NCBI GenBank assembly: GCA_009784615.1
Contig: WRBJ01000010.1
Coordinates: 1 to 53,403 of the forward strand
Length of the DNA stretch: 53,403 nucleotides
Direction: 5' to 3'
Source of the DNA: Defluviitaleaceae bacterium
GTDB taxonomy: Bacteria > Bacillota > Clostridia > Lachnospirales > WRAX01
Below the pieces are notes generated by a model. The model saw only the letters and a list, made by a program, of their open reading frames with translations. It had not been told where the DNA came from and did not search any database. Below, one piece after another: positions 16,487 to 24,978 of the stretch (position 1 is the first letter of the stretch; each line of letters begins with the position of its first letter). The translations under genes and the position numbers were made by a program.

Positions 16487-17216
16487 TTTTTCGGCGTACT
16501 ATTTCTTGCACGGCAAACGAAGCCACGTGTTGCGCAAAAGACCCTTGCCCAAAACCTGCGTCATAGCCCAGCTCTTTTGCTAGTTCGTTAGAAATGCGTG
16601 GTCCGCCGCATATCAGTATGACTTTATGGCGCATTTCTTCTGCTTCTAAAAGTTCTACAAGCTCGGTAAGGTTGGCAACGTGTACATCCTTTTGTGTAAC
16701 GGTTTGGCTTACCAAAAGCACATCTGCGTTTAGTTCTTTTGCTTTTTTAATAAAATCTTCATTGGTTACTTGGCTACCTAGGTTGTAGGCATTTATCATA
16801 TCATAACGCTCTAGCCCATAATTGCCCGCAAAACCTTTCATATTCATAATAGCGTCTATGCCGACTGTATGAGCATCTGTGCCTGTGGAGGCACCTATTA
16901 TAACTATCTCCCGCCCTATATTGGTGCGGATGTAGTCTGCTATCTCGCCCATATCCATAACGTCGCTGTCTACCGTTTGTACTACAATATTATCATAGTC
17001 GATATTATGCTCAACGCTTCCATATACTACATAAAATGTAAAATTATTGTCAAGTGCGCCGCTATGTGCTACATTGGGGTCGGTTAGACCCATTTTTTTT
17101 GCCAAAATCTTCGCCGCTTCACGTCCTTTATCGTCGTTAGCTATTGGTAGAGTGAAGGATAATTGAACCTTGCCGTCGTCTAATGTGTCACCGTATGGTT
17201 TGATGTGCTTATTCAT
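16464..17216 (-). CDS. kamE: D-lysine/beta-lysine 5,6-aminomutase beta (cobalamin-binding) subunit
   Basis: Adenosylcobalamin- and PLP-dependent enzyme moving the terminal amino group of beta-lysine from C6 to C5. The 250-residue subunit has the base-off B12 motif DAHTVG (D114, H116, G119) and, eleven residues after the His, K127 in NMKGFAGNYGLER, matching the spacing of the PLP-binding lysine in the Clostridium sticklandii enzyme. A Rossmann-like domain follows, with GSQ and ILICGGPR. It overlaps kamD by eight bases. Its C-terminal PVKAG is encoded by a repeat element, so the native end may have differed. Confidence 0.94.
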   Translation of the reverse strand: MNKHIKPYGDTLDDGKVQLSFTLPIANDDKGREAAKILAKKMGLTDPNVAHSGALDNNFTFYVVYGSVEHNIDYDNIVVQTVDSDVMDMGEIADYIRTNIGREIVIIGASTGTDAHTVGIDAIMNMKGFAGNYGLERYDMINAYNLGSQVTNEDFIKKAKELNADVLLVSQTVTQKDVHVANLTELVELLEAEEMRHKVILICGGPRISNELAKELGYDAGFGQGSFAQHVASFAVQEIVRRKTTPVKAG

Positions 17217-18771
17217 CAGTTTTGCCCCCTTTCATCAAGTTGATAAATGGGTTGAAATAGTTTTCGGATTTGATAATTACGCCGTCTAGCCCTTTGCCGT
17301 CATCTCTGCCACGTTTTATGCCCGCAAAGATACCTTGCTCTAGTGTTGCAAACAGCTTTTTTTGTTCGATTTTGGATAGTAGGTCCGTTGCTTTGTCTAG
17401 CACTTCTGCGGCACGGCTTTGCATTATGCCGCCTTGTTTAAATTCGACTTCATCGCCCAAATCCGCCATTGTGTTGAAGATGTAGCGGGCAGAATCTATT
17501 GCAATTGCCCTATCGCTCATAAAAGGTGTGTGTATAGCTTCTGTCAACATTCCTAAAAGATGTATTTTTTGCCCTGTCATTATAGAAACCGTGTTAAACA
17601 GGGCGTTTTGCACCGTGCCTTTAAAGATGTCGCCTGTCATAAATTTTGTTGGTGGCATATATTTTAGTGGTGCGTTAGGGAAAATTTCACGTGCCATTTG
17701 TGCTTGGGCAAGCTCGTATAAAAAGCCGTTTTTAACATCTGGCGCAATTTCAAAGGCGTGTCCTAAGCCCATTTGTTCTTCAGGCAAGCCCGCCATTAGT
17801 GCAAATTGTTCGTTTAAAAACTGGCTGGTAAGCACGGTATGCGCTTCTTCCACGGCGTCGGCTGTTGTTAAATAATTATCTTCGCCTGTGTTTATGATAA
17901 TGCCTGCAAAGCTGTTTATAATGCGGGAAAAGTATTGGTCTACGATTGTGCGCTTCATATTAATATCACGGAATAGTATGCCGTATAATGCATCATTAAG
18001 CATAACGTCAAGACGTTCTAATGCGCCCATTGCGGCAATTTCTGGCATACAAAGCCCTGATGCATAATTGCAAAGACGTATGTAACGCCCTACTTGTTCG
18101 CCAGCTTCGTCAAGTGCCGCACGCATTAGGCGAAAGTTTTCCTGTGTGGCGTATGTGCCACCGAATCCTTCTGTTGTTGCGCCGTATGGCACATAATCTA
18201 AAAGGCTTTGCCCTGTTGTGCGTATAACGGCGATGATGTCTGCACCTTGTTTAACTGCCGCCACGGCTTGGGTAATATCTTCGTAAATATTGCCTGTGGC
18301 AACAATGACATACAGATAAGGCTCGGTTTTATCGCCGTGCTTTTCAAGCATTTCTGCTCTTTTTCTATTGTTTTTTAATATTTTTGATACTGAAATGACT
18401 GCGATTTCGTTAATTGCTTTATTAATATTATTAATATCGTTCATTGGTATTTTTAATAAATCTATTTCATCGTTTGCTATGCCTTCGGCAATTTCTTGCG
18501 GGCTTTTGCTTGTTGCAACCATAGCGTTGCCGACCATTAAGGCGGCACCGTTGCCCAAAACACCGCCACGTTTTAGATGGTCGATAACCACATTAGGTAG
18601 CGGTACGTCCACATCATCCACACCATCAATGCCTAAAAGGCGGCAAATTGCTCTTTCTGTGGCAACGGTGGTGTGCTGGTTAATAAAATCTTGTGTATCT
18701 TGCGCAACATTTCTGGCGTATTCACGGGCTTGCGCCACTTTACCCCAATCTAAATTTAGTTTTTGTGTCAT
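17209..18771 (-). CDS. kamD: D-lysine/beta-lysine 5,6-aminomutase alpha subunit
   Basis: The 520-residue large subunit, carrying the TIM barrel and most of the PLP pocket, pairs with KamE. Recognisable features are the N-terminal LNLDWGKVAQAREYARNVA, the DGVDDVDVPLPNVVIDHL region, the VRTTGQSLLDYVPYGATTEGFGGTYATQENFRLMR block and GLGHAFEIAP. Length fits the family. GAGGTGA precedes the ATG. It follows kamA on the same transcript, after a gap that holds an ACACAATATATTGTG-type palindrome. Confidence 0.95.
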   Translation of the reverse strand: MTQKLNLDWGKVAQAREYARNVAQDTQDFINQHTTVATERAICRLLGIDGVDDVDVPLPNVVIDHLKRGGVLGNGAALMVGNAMVATSKSPQEIAEGIANDEIDLLKIPMNDINNINKAINEIAVISVSKILKNNRKRAEMLEKHGDKTEPYLYVIVATGNIYEDITQAVAAVKQGADIIAVIRTTGQSLLDYVPYGATTEGFGGTYATQENFRLMRAALDEAGEQVGRYIRLCNYASGLCMPEIAAMGALERLDVMLNDALYGILFRDINMKRTIVDQYFSRIINSFAGIIINTGEDNYLTTADAVEEAHTVLTSQFLNEQFALMAGLPEEQMGLGHAFEIAPDVKNGFLYELAQAQMAREIFPNAPLKYMPPTKFMTGDIFKGTVQNALFNTVSIMTGQKIHLLGMLTEAIHTPFMSDRAIAIDSARYIFNTMADLGDEVEFKQGGIMQSRAAEVLDKATDLLSKIEQKKLFATLEQGIFAGIKRGRDDGKGLDGVIIKSENYFNPFINLMKGGKTDE

Positions 18772-18789
18772 TAATTCACCTCATCGGAT

Positions 18790-18817
18790 GTAGGAGCATA
18801 ATATATTGTGGCCCTAC
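18790..18817. repeat. Dispersed palindrome between kamA and kamD
   Basis: Arms GTAGG and CCTAC enclose a core ATAATATATTGTG, an imperfect version of the palindromes at 10220-10247 and 47771-47796. It overlaps the kamA stop codon and could form an intercistronic hairpin that affects the ratio of kamA to kamDE expression. Confidence 0.65.
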
Positions 18818-20049
18818 GATTTGCGTTTCGAGCGGGCTAGCTCTTTTGGCTCTAATGCCAGTTGCTGTTCGTTCATTAATGCGGCAACGCCTTCAAAATG
18901 AACCTCCTTTTCGCCACGGCATACTTCGCATTTGCAGGTATGCTCGTATATATGCGGCTCTGTATAGGTTGTGATAACTCCTTCATAGTTGCGAAGGATT
19001 ACCTTATGTGCGCCGTGGGATATTACATAGTTTGGCATAACGGGAATTTTGCCGCCGCCGCCCGGTGCGTCTACAACAAAGGTTGGCACGGCATAGCCTG
19101 ATGTATGCCCACGCAAAGCCTCTATAATTTCTATACCTTTTGCGACAGGTGTGCGAAAATGTGATAAGCCAAGTGCTAAGTCGCATTGATAGATATAGTA
19201 TGGGCGAACGCGGATTTTTACCAGCTTTTGCACCAAATCTTTCATAACGTGGGCGCAGTCGTTAATGCCTGCTAGAAGCACGGATTGATTGCCTAGCGGA
19301 ACGCCGACATCAGATAGTTTATTGCAGGCTTCTATTGCTTCTGGTGATATTTCTGCAGGGTGGTTAAAATGTGTGTTAATCCACACAGGGTGGTATTTTT
19401 TGATTATGCTGCAGAGGTTGTCTGTAATGCGTTGCGGAAGCACGACAGGTAGGCGGCTACCAAAACGTATTACTTCTACGTGTTCGATGGCTCGTAAACG
19501 CTTTAGGATATGCTCTATTACGTCATCTGCTAATAGCAAAGCGTCGCCTCCAGAAATTAGAACATCCCTAATCTGCGGGGTTTTTGCTATATAATCAATA
19601 GCCGCTTCTATTTGTGGCATAGGCATTGCACCGTCGTTTTCACCTACCGTACGGCGGCGGGTGCAATGGCGGCAATACATAGCGCATTGGTCGGTAACAA
19701 GAAGCAAAACACGGTCGGGATAGCGGTGAGTTAGTCCTTCAACAGGGGAATCTTTTACCTCGCCCAAATGGTCTTCGCTTTCCACATCAAGATGGTTTGT
19801 TTCATAAATGGATGGCACTGCTTGAAGGCGTATTGGGTCGTGAGGATTATCTAAATCTATTAATGATAGATAATATGGAGTTATAGCCATACGTAAGCCT
19901 TCCAGGCATTTTTTTACGCCTTCTTCTTCCTTTGCATCAAGTGTTATAAATTTTTTTAGGTCGCTAAGGCTTTCGATGCGGTTTTCTAGGTGCCAATGCC
20001 AGTCTCCCCATTTTTCGGCTGGAATATCTTTAAAAATCGTGTTTTTCAT
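18814..20049 (-). CDS. kamA: Lysine 2,3-aminomutase
   Basis: Radical SAM, PLP-dependent enzyme converting L-lysine to L-beta-lysine, the first step of clostridial lysine fermentation. The 411-residue protein has the cluster motif CAMYCRHC (C122, C126, C129) followed by TRRRTVGE, the LISGGDALLL segment, and VDAPGGGGKIPVMPNY with the PLP-binding Lys. A Cys-rich tail, HTCKCEVC, resembles the zinc-binding end of KamA. GGGAGG precedes the ATG. The TnpA-like gene and its hairpins lie immediately upstream. Confidence 0.96.
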   Translation of the reverse strand: MKNTIFKDIPAEKWGDWHWHLENRIESLSDLKKFITLDAKEEEGVKKCLEGLRMAITPYYLSLIDLDNPHDPIRLQAVPSIYETNHLDVESEDHLGEVKDSPVEGLTHRYPDRVLLLVTDQCAMYCRHCTRRRTVGENDGAMPMPQIEAAIDYIAKTPQIRDVLISGGDALLLADDVIEHILKRLRAIEHVEVIRFGSRLPVVLPQRITDNLCSIIKKYHPVWINTHFNHPAEISPEAIEACNKLSDVGVPLGNQSVLLAGINDCAHVMKDLVQKLVKIRVRPYYIYQCDLALGLSHFRTPVAKGIEIIEALRGHTSGYAVPTFVVDAPGGGGKIPVMPNYVISHGAHKVILRNYEGVITTYTEPHIYEHTCKCEVCRGEKEVHFEGVAALMNEQQLALEPKELARSKRKS

Positions 20050-20078
20050 ATAGTCCTCCCATAATATATTTTTAAAAC

Positions 20079-20124
20079 AACACCGGTTAAAACCGGTTGA
20101 GAAAATACGGCTTAGAGCCGTTTT
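20079..20124. repeat. Double-hairpin element, downstream flank of the TnpA-like gene
   Basis: Read on the minus strand: ACGGCT-CTA-AGCCGT, then ATTTTCTCA, then ACCGGTT-TT-AACCGGT. It begins at the stop codon of the TnpA-like gene. Its partner at 20515-20560 is the same module in inverted orientation. Confidence 0.85.
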
Positions 20125-20503
20125 ACGATAAATATTTTTCTATTATATCACCATTATTGCCTTGTTGGGTTACGCATAAATATCCACTCTCCCATAAGTT
20201 GGTTTTATCAACGGTTTCCCTAAGTTCTGGGAATTCTGTCCGTAGAATATTTGCCGTTCCACCTTTAAATTTTTGTGCGATGTATTGCGGTGAATGGTTG
20301 GCGTTTGCTATAACCGTTATGCGCACAGATGATGAACCGATATACCCACCAAGGTTTTTGAATCCTATTTCTACACAATCTCGTTTTAGTAGCTCTGCAA
20401 GGCGGTTTTTTATTGGGGGTGTTAGCGCAGGTGCTTTATCTTTTGTGCGCCACATAAATGTGTATTGGATGTCTAGTATTGTTGGGTTGTTTTTGTCGGA
20501 CAT
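20123..20503 (-). CDS. Degenerate IS200/IS605 TnpA-like (RAYT-like) protein lacking the HUH motif
   Basis: The 126-residue product aligns by eye with IS200-type Y1 transposases along its length: YTFMWRTKDKAPALTP (strand 1), NRLAELLKRDC (helix), YIAQKFKGGTANILRTEFPEL (matching the KxKG-SxxLRxEFP block), LWESGYLCVTQQG and IIEKYL with the catalytic-type tyrosine Y124. At the place of DHVHLLV it reads SSVRITV (residues 58-64), so both metal-binding His are lost. The frame is intact and has a good site (GGAGG), arguing for a retained protein rather than fresh decay. Inverted double hairpins touch both ends of the gene, the layout of REP-associated tyrosine transposases. It interrupts the lysine operon between kdd and kamA, in the operon's direction. 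Confidence 0.75.
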   Translation of the reverse strand: MSDKNNPTILDIQYTFMWRTKDKAPALTPPIKNRLAELLKRDCVEIGFKNLGGYIGSSSVRITVIANANHSPQYIAQKFKGGTANILRTEFPELRETVDKTNLWESGYLCVTQQGNNGDIIEKYLS

Positions 20504-20514
20504 AGCAACCTCCT

Positions 20515-20560
20515 ACGGCTCTGAGCCGTATTTTATCAACCGGTTTTAACCGGTGTTTTT
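20515..20560. repeat. Double-hairpin element, upstream flank of the TnpA-like gene
   Basis: ACGGCTCTGAGCCGT (20515-20529) and ACCGGTT/AACCGGT (20539-20554), joined by ATTTTATCA. Inverted relative to 20079-20124; it ends one base from the ribosome site of the TnpA-like gene and lies eight bases from the kdd stop. Confidence 0.85.
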
Positions 20561-20567
20561 ATACTCA

Positions 20568-21599
20568 CTATACATAACGCTCTTCAAAAATCTTGCGCAG
20601 TGCTTCACTTTCACGAAGTTGGTGAAGGGTTATGGCGGCGTGGTCTTTGGTGTAGCCGTTGCCTATAATCATATTTACATCTTTGCCGACACCCTCTGCA
20701 CCCAAGGCGGCTTTGGTGAAGGAAACTGCCATAGAGAAGAAATAAACCGTGCCGCCATTGCGCACTGGTAGAATACTTGCCATTTCGCTATTTTCTACAT
20801 TTACACAGTTGATAGAAAGGTCAAATTCACGGCCATTATTGGCGGCAAGGGCTTTTTCTGTTACATCTAGCGCATTGCCAACGTCGGCTAAAATAACATT
20901 ATGGGCAAAACCGTTTTCAAGCAGGGTTTGCTTATCGGCTTCTTTGCGGCACATTGCGACCACATTGCCTGTTGGTCCTACACGTTTCATTGCTTCGTAG
21001 CAACACATCATACCGCTTTTGCCGCTTGCGCCTATTACAAGCACGTTATCGCCTGGTTTTACCAGTTTTGCAGTTTGTGCTGGTGCGCCGGCAACATCTA
21101 ACGCCGCTAATGCTAGGGCTTCTGTCATATCTTCTGGCAATTTGGCATAAATGCCGCTTTCAAATAAGATGGCTTGTGCGTCCGTATCAACACGGTCTAT
21201 GTTCATATGGATTTGCTTAATTTTGTTTATTTTTAGAGGTGTTAGTGATAGTGATACAAGTGTTGCTATTTTATCGCCGACCGATAAATCGCCGCCTAAT
21301 AGATTTGAGCCTACTTTCGCCACTTTGCCGATTAACATACCGCCAGAGCCTGTAACGGGGTTTTGCATTTTTCCGCGTTCTGCGACTATTTCTTTAATTT
21401 TCGCCGCAATTTTTGCCTCATCATTGCCTGCTTCGCTTTTTAATTGGGAAAACGAAGCGGAGTCGATATTAAGCGAGATAACGTCAATTAAAATCTCGTT
21501 TGGATAAATTTCCATATCGTTATCAATTTTGCGTGCTGCTTGCGGCAAAACGCCTTGCGGCTCTATTACTCGGTTAGTGCCGTATTTACATAGTTTCAT
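20568..21599 (-). CDS. kdd: L-erythro-3,5-diaminohexanoate dehydrogenase
   Basis: NAD(P)-dependent oxidative deamination of 3,5-diaminohexanoate to 5-amino-3-oxohexanoate. The 343-residue protein has the dinucleotide-binding stretch VLVIGASGKSGMMC (near residue 185), an upstream NPVTGSGGMLIG and a downstream SINCVNVENSEM; these and the length agree with Kdd of lysine fermenters. Its start overlaps the end region of kce closely (GGAGGC within the kce tail). The gene directly follows kce, as in other lysine clusters. Confidence 0.93.
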   Translation of the reverse strand: MKLCKYGTNRVIEPQGVLPQAARKIDNDMEIYPNEILIDVISLNIDSASFSQLKSEAGNDEAKIAAKIKEIVAERGKMQNPVTGSGGMLIGKVAKVGSNLLGGDLSVGDKIATLVSLSLTPLKINKIKQIHMNIDRVDTDAQAILFESGIYAKLPEDMTEALALAALDVAGAPAQTAKLVKPGDNVLVIGASGKSGMMCCYEAMKRVGPTGNVVAMCRKEADKQTLLENGFAHNVILADVGNALDVTEKALAANNGREFDLSINCVNVENSEMASILPVRNGGTVYFFSMAVSFTKAALGAEGVGKDVNMIIGNGYTKDHAAITLHQLRESEALRKIFEERYV

Positions 21600-21602
21600 T
21601 TT

Positions 21603-22424
21603 TCAAGCCTCCAGTTTTAATATTTGTCTTGCTTCGTTTGGTGTGGCAATTTCACGTCCTAGTTCTTTTGCAATGTGCACAACTTTTTCAACCAATTCTC
21701 CGTTAGATTTTGCTAATACACCACGGGAAAGGTATACATTATCTTCAAAACCAACACGAACATGTCCGCCTTGTATTATAGCAAGGGCGGCAAGGGGAAA
21801 TTCTGCACGCCCTATGCCCGCTACGGTAAAGGTGGCGTTTTGCGGCAGGCTATCAACAAGATAGGCAAAATCACGTATAGATGTACCAATGCCGCCATTA
21901 ACGCCCATTACAAAGTTAAAATGTGCGGGTGTTTGTATTAGACCTTGGCGGATTAAGCGATGCGCTGTATCAAGCATACCTTTGTCAAAAATTTCAAATT
22001 CTGGCTTTACGTCTTTTTGTGCAAAGCGTTCGATAAAGGCTTTTATTGCTGTTTCTGTGTTCGTAAAAACATCATCACCGCCAAAGTTTACTGTGCCCAG
22101 AGAAAGCGTTGCCATTTCTGGTTTTAAATTTACGGGTTGCAGGCGTTCGTCGTTGCTCATACCAACCGCACCGCCTGTTGACGGCTGGATTATTACGTCG
22201 GAGCAAAGCCGCTTTATTTCGGCTATACATTGTGCAAAACGCTTTTCGTCTTGGGTTGGCGTTCCGTCATCCTGTCTTGCGTGCAGGTGTATAATGCTTG
22301 CACCTGCATTATATGCCGAAAGGGCTTCACGCCCAATTTCTTCTATGGTATAAGGCACGGCGGGGTTATGCTCTTTCATAACCTCTGCACCGCTTATCGC
22401 CGCTGTTATAATTAGTTTTTCCAT
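21603..22424 (-). CDS. kce: 3-keto-5-aminohexanoate cleavage enzyme
   Basis: Zinc enzyme (BKACE family) that splits 5-amino-3-oxohexanoate with acetyl-CoA to acetoacetate and 3-aminobutyryl-CoA. The 273-residue protein shows the metal-binding HLHAR near residue 47, QPSTGGAVGMS, the substrate-lining LSLGTVNFGGDDVFTN and the C-terminal GHVRVGFEDNVYLSRG with its His and Glu. Length fits. It lies between kal and kdd. Confidence 0.95.
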   Translation of the reverse strand: MEKLIITAAISGAEVMKEHNPAVPYTIEEIGREALSAYNAGASIIHLHARQDDGTPTQDEKRFAQCIAEIKRLCSDVIIQPSTGGAVGMSNDERLQPVNLKPEMATLSLGTVNFGGDDVFTNTETAIKAFIERFAQKDVKPEFEIFDKGMLDTAHRLIRQGLIQTPAHFNFVMGVNGGIGTSIRDFAYLVDSLPQNATFTVAGIGRAEFPLAALAIIQGGHVRVGFEDNVYLSRGVLAKSNGELVEKVVHIAKELGREIATPNEARQILKLEA

Positions 22425-22428
22425 ATAA

Positions 22429-22800
22429 TTATCCCCTTTGGCGGTTTTTTGGAACTACGCAAGTGCCGCTTGCACGGCATACCAAAATTGGTTCGGCTAG
22501 AAGTTCTGCTGCTGTTTCGCCTGCTTCTGGTTTTGGGGCTATTACCTTGTATGCGGCAAAGGTCATTTTGCGGGAAGTGTTGCCTATATTTGTAATTTCG
22601 CCTGTGGCTTCGATATAGTCACCTGAATAGACTGGGGCTAAAAATTCTACATTATCATAGGCTACAAAAAGTCCTTCGTCGCCGTCGTTTCGTATTAAAA
22701 GCTCTGTTGCAACATCACCGAATAATGCTAATATTCCTGCTCCGTCTACCAAATTGCCTGCATAATGGGCATCGGCTTGGCTCATTCTTAATCTAATCAA
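22429..22800 (-). CDS. kal: 3-aminobutyryl-CoA ammonia-lyase
   Basis: Eliminates ammonia from 3-aminobutyryl-CoA to give crotonyl-CoA. A 123-residue single hot-dog-domain protein, with [32 protein letters not shown] at its N-terminal end, where the family keeps its active-site Asp and substrate loop, and [18 protein letters not shown]. Start TTG at 22800 is favoured: GGAGG lies eight bases upstream, whereas the in-frame ATG at 22785 is too far. It overlaps the upstream lipoprotein stop by four bases. Confidence 0.92.
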   Translation of the reverse strand: MIRLRMSQADAHYAGNLVDGAGILALFGDVATELLIRNDGDEGLFVAYDNVEFLAPVYSGDYIEATGEITNIGNTSRKMTFAAYKVIAPKPEAGETAAELLAEPILVCRASGTCVVPKNRQRG

Positions 22801-23657
22801 TTTGTGTTCCTCCTTATAATCGACGATAGTATCTCGTTTTCTAAGTCAACAAGGCTTTCTATTGGGGCTATGCCTATGTCTGTACCAAATATTGTGGGGT
22901 TGTTTAGCAACCAGCCGTCAACCATTTGCCAAACTTCATCCACTTCATTCCATTGCGACCAGTGGTATTCTTGCCACTGCTCCCAATTGCCGTCCATAGA
23001 AGCTATTATGTTAAGCTCTGCACGTGTGTCTGTCAATACAAGATGGCTATAGTTCATAACATCGTGATATTCTGAATTTACAAAGACTATAACCCGTCCA
23101 TAATCGTCCAAAAATAGATGATGAACACGCCCTAACCAGCCAATCCATCCGTCCACCATTTCAAGCATACGGTATGCGCCGTCTACATAACGAAAAATTC
23201 TGTAACCGCCAGCATAGCCGCCATCGAAAGTTTGGCTGTAATGCATAAAAATAACGGGATATTCGTCGCCAAAATCGAAAAGGCGGAAATAGTCGGCGTA
23301 GTTTTCGTGCTGTATCCAAATAGCGTTTGTTATAAGTTCGTTATTTTCATCACGAAAGCCAAATTGACCGTTTTGGTCTGGTGAAAAGTGTATTTGCGGT
23401 GTTATGTCTGTTAAAATAGGCTGCCAAGTGTCGGGTTCGTTGCCTATTATATATTGCCCTGTTGGCACACTAATCCATCTATCATTGTCCCAGTCGGTTA
23501 GCGCACGGGCAACATCGGTGTAAAGTGTTGTAAATTGGCTGAGAAAATCCACCAAAACAGCTATATCATTGGTATTGTCTATTTCGTCAGGTTCGGCATT
23601 GTTGTTGCAAGCTACCAAAACCAACAGGGCAAGCAATATAGTAATTAACTTTTTCAT
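22797..23657 (-). CDS. Lipoprotein of unknown function embedded in the lysine operon
   Basis: A 286-residue exported lipoprotein with signal peptide and lipobox LVAC (Cys 17), followed by a tryptophan-rich, aromatic domain ([66 protein letters not shown]). Not a recognised family. It overlaps the CoA-transferase gene and kal by four bases on each side, so it is translated in step with catabolic enzymes. No such protein belongs to the textbook pathway. A surface role linked to amino-acid capture is only a guess; it could equally be a passenger. Confidence 0.8.
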   Translation of the reverse strand: MKKLITILLALLVLVACNNNAEPDEIDNTNDIAVLVDFLSQFTTLYTDVARALTDWDNDRWISVPTGQYIIGNEPDTWQPILTDITPQIHFSPDQNGQFGFRDENNELITNAIWIQHENYADYFRLFDFGDEYPVIFMHYSQTFDGGYAGGYRIFRYVDGAYRMLEMVDGWIGWLGRVHHLFLDDYGRVIVFVNSEYHDVMNYSHLVLTDTRAELNIIASMDGNWEQWQEYHWSQWNEVDEVWQMVDGWLLNNPTIFGTDIGIAPIESLVDLENEILSSIIRRNTN

Positions 23658-24310
23658 ACCATAACCTCCAAATTATCATCAATAATTAATGTAGCTTCGG
23701 TTGCTTTTTGCACTTGCTCTGTTGTATATTCGGGGTTTATTTCTATTAATTGCAAGCCTTGCGGCGTTACCTTTATAACGCCCATTTCTGTTATGATTAA
23801 GTCAACGGCATTTGCGGCGGTTAGCGGTAGGTTGCATTGTTTTAGAATTTTTTGGTTACCTTTGTTTGTGTGTTCCATTGCGACAATAACCTTTTTTGCG
23901 CCGCTTAACAAATCCATTGCGCCGCCCATACCTGGTACGAGCTTGCCCGGTATCATATAATTGGCTATATTGCCCGCTTCGTCCACCTGCAATGCGCCAA
24001 GCACTGTTATGTCTACGTGTCCGCCGCGGATAATGCCAAAGCTGGTTGCGCTGTCAAAAAACACACCGCCCGGTAGTATTGTAACGGGTTGACCGCCTGC
24101 GTTTGTAATGTTTGGGTCGATGTCCGCATCATCTGGTGTTGGGCCAAGACCAACAAAGCCGTTTTCTGATTGGAAATGAACTGACATACCATTTGGCACG
24201 AAGTTTGCCACACGGGTTGGCAAGCCTATACCTAGGTTGACCACGGCGTTTTCTGTTAGCTCTTTTGCTACACGGCGTGCGATAAAATCTTGCATTATGT
24301 TTTTATCCAA
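23654..24310 (-). CDS. atoA: Acyl-CoA:acetate/acetoacetate CoA-transferase, beta subunit
   Basis: With the alpha subunit, moves CoA from butyryl-CoA to acetoacetate, which links butyrate release to acetoacetyl-CoA formation. About 218 residues, with NLGIGLPTRVANFV and the catalytic Glu in SENGFVG, then GGQPVTILPGGVFFDS and GAMDLLSGAKKVIVAMEHT. Start is uncertain: TTG at 24310 is chosen because GGGGGTG lies six bases upstream and because the resulting N-terminus matches the AtoA length; TTG 24325 and ATG 24295 are alternatives. It overlaps atoD. Confidence 0.9.
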   Translation of the reverse strand: MDKNIMQDFIARRVAKELTENAVVNLGIGLPTRVANFVPNGMSVHFQSENGFVGLGPTPDDADIDPNITNAGGQPVTILPGGVFFDSATSFGIIRGGHVDITVLGALQVDEAGNIANYMIPGKLVPGMGGAMDLLSGAKKVIVAMEHTNKGNQKILKQCNLPLTAANAVDLIITEMGVIKVTPQGLQLIEINPEYTTEQVQKATEATLIIDDNLEVMV

Positions 24311-24962
24311 TATTTTCACCCCCAACGATATAATCTATAAAAATACCTGGTGTTGTTATGTGGTTTGGGTCTAGCTCGCCTATTTCTACTAAAGTTTCGG
24401 CTTCTACAATAACTGTGTCGGCGGCTGAAGACATTATGTTGTTAAAGTTATTTGTTGAGCCTTTATAGGCAATATTGCCCGCTTTGTCAACGACAGAGCC
24501 GCGCAGTATTGCAAAGTCTGCACGTATTGGTTTTTCTAGCAAATATGTTTTGCCGTCAACATCTACTGTTTGTTTCCCTTCTGCTACCAATGTTCCAAGT
24601 CCTGTTTTGGTTAGCACGCCGCCTAAACCGTAACCGCCTGCACGTATTTGTTCTACAAGAGTGCCTTGCGGTACAAGTTCTACAATAAGTTCGCCTTCGT
24701 TCATTTGTCTGCCCGTTTCACGGTTAAGCCCTATATGGCTTGTTATAAGGCGTTTGCATTGTTTGCCTGCAATTAGTTTACCAACGCCACGGTCTATATA
24801 GCCGCTGTCGTTGCAGATAATTGTTAGGCCTTTTACGCCTTTGGCTACAAGAGCATCAACAACATTTTCGGCGGTGCCGTTTGCCATAAAGCCGCCGAAC
24901 ATTATACTTGCACCGTCATTAATGCACTCAATCGCTTTTTCAATAGATACACACTTATTCAT
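24303..24962 (-). CDS. atoD: Acyl-CoA:acetate/acetoacetate CoA-transferase, alpha subunit
   Basis: The 219-residue partner of the preceding-entry subunit. It has IMFGGFMANGTAENVVDALV near the N-terminus, LIAGKQCKRLITSHIGLN, the LVPQGTLVEQIRAGGYGLGGVLTKTGLGT block and ADFAILRGSVVDKAGN, all standard for 3-oxoacid CoA-transferase subunit A. Start ATG 24962 follows GGGGTG. Located directly after the thiolase. Confidence 0.92.
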   Translation of the reverse strand: MNKCVSIEKAIECINDGASIMFGGFMANGTAENVVDALVAKGVKGLTIICNDSGYIDRGVGKLIAGKQCKRLITSHIGLNRETGRQMNEGELIVELVPQGTLVEQIRAGGYGLGGVLTKTGLGTLVAEGKQTVDVDGKTYLLEKPIRADFAILRGSVVDKAGNIAYKGSTNNFNNIMSSAADTVIVEAETLVEIGELDPNHITTPGIFIDYIVGGENIG

Positions 24963-24978
24963 CACATACACCCCGTTT

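Noticed and set aside
20123-20503. Ordinary active IS200 insertion
   Set aside because: The HUH metal-binding motif is replaced by SVR, the flanking modules are inverted relative to each other rather than the single direct hairpins of IS200, and no TnpB is present.
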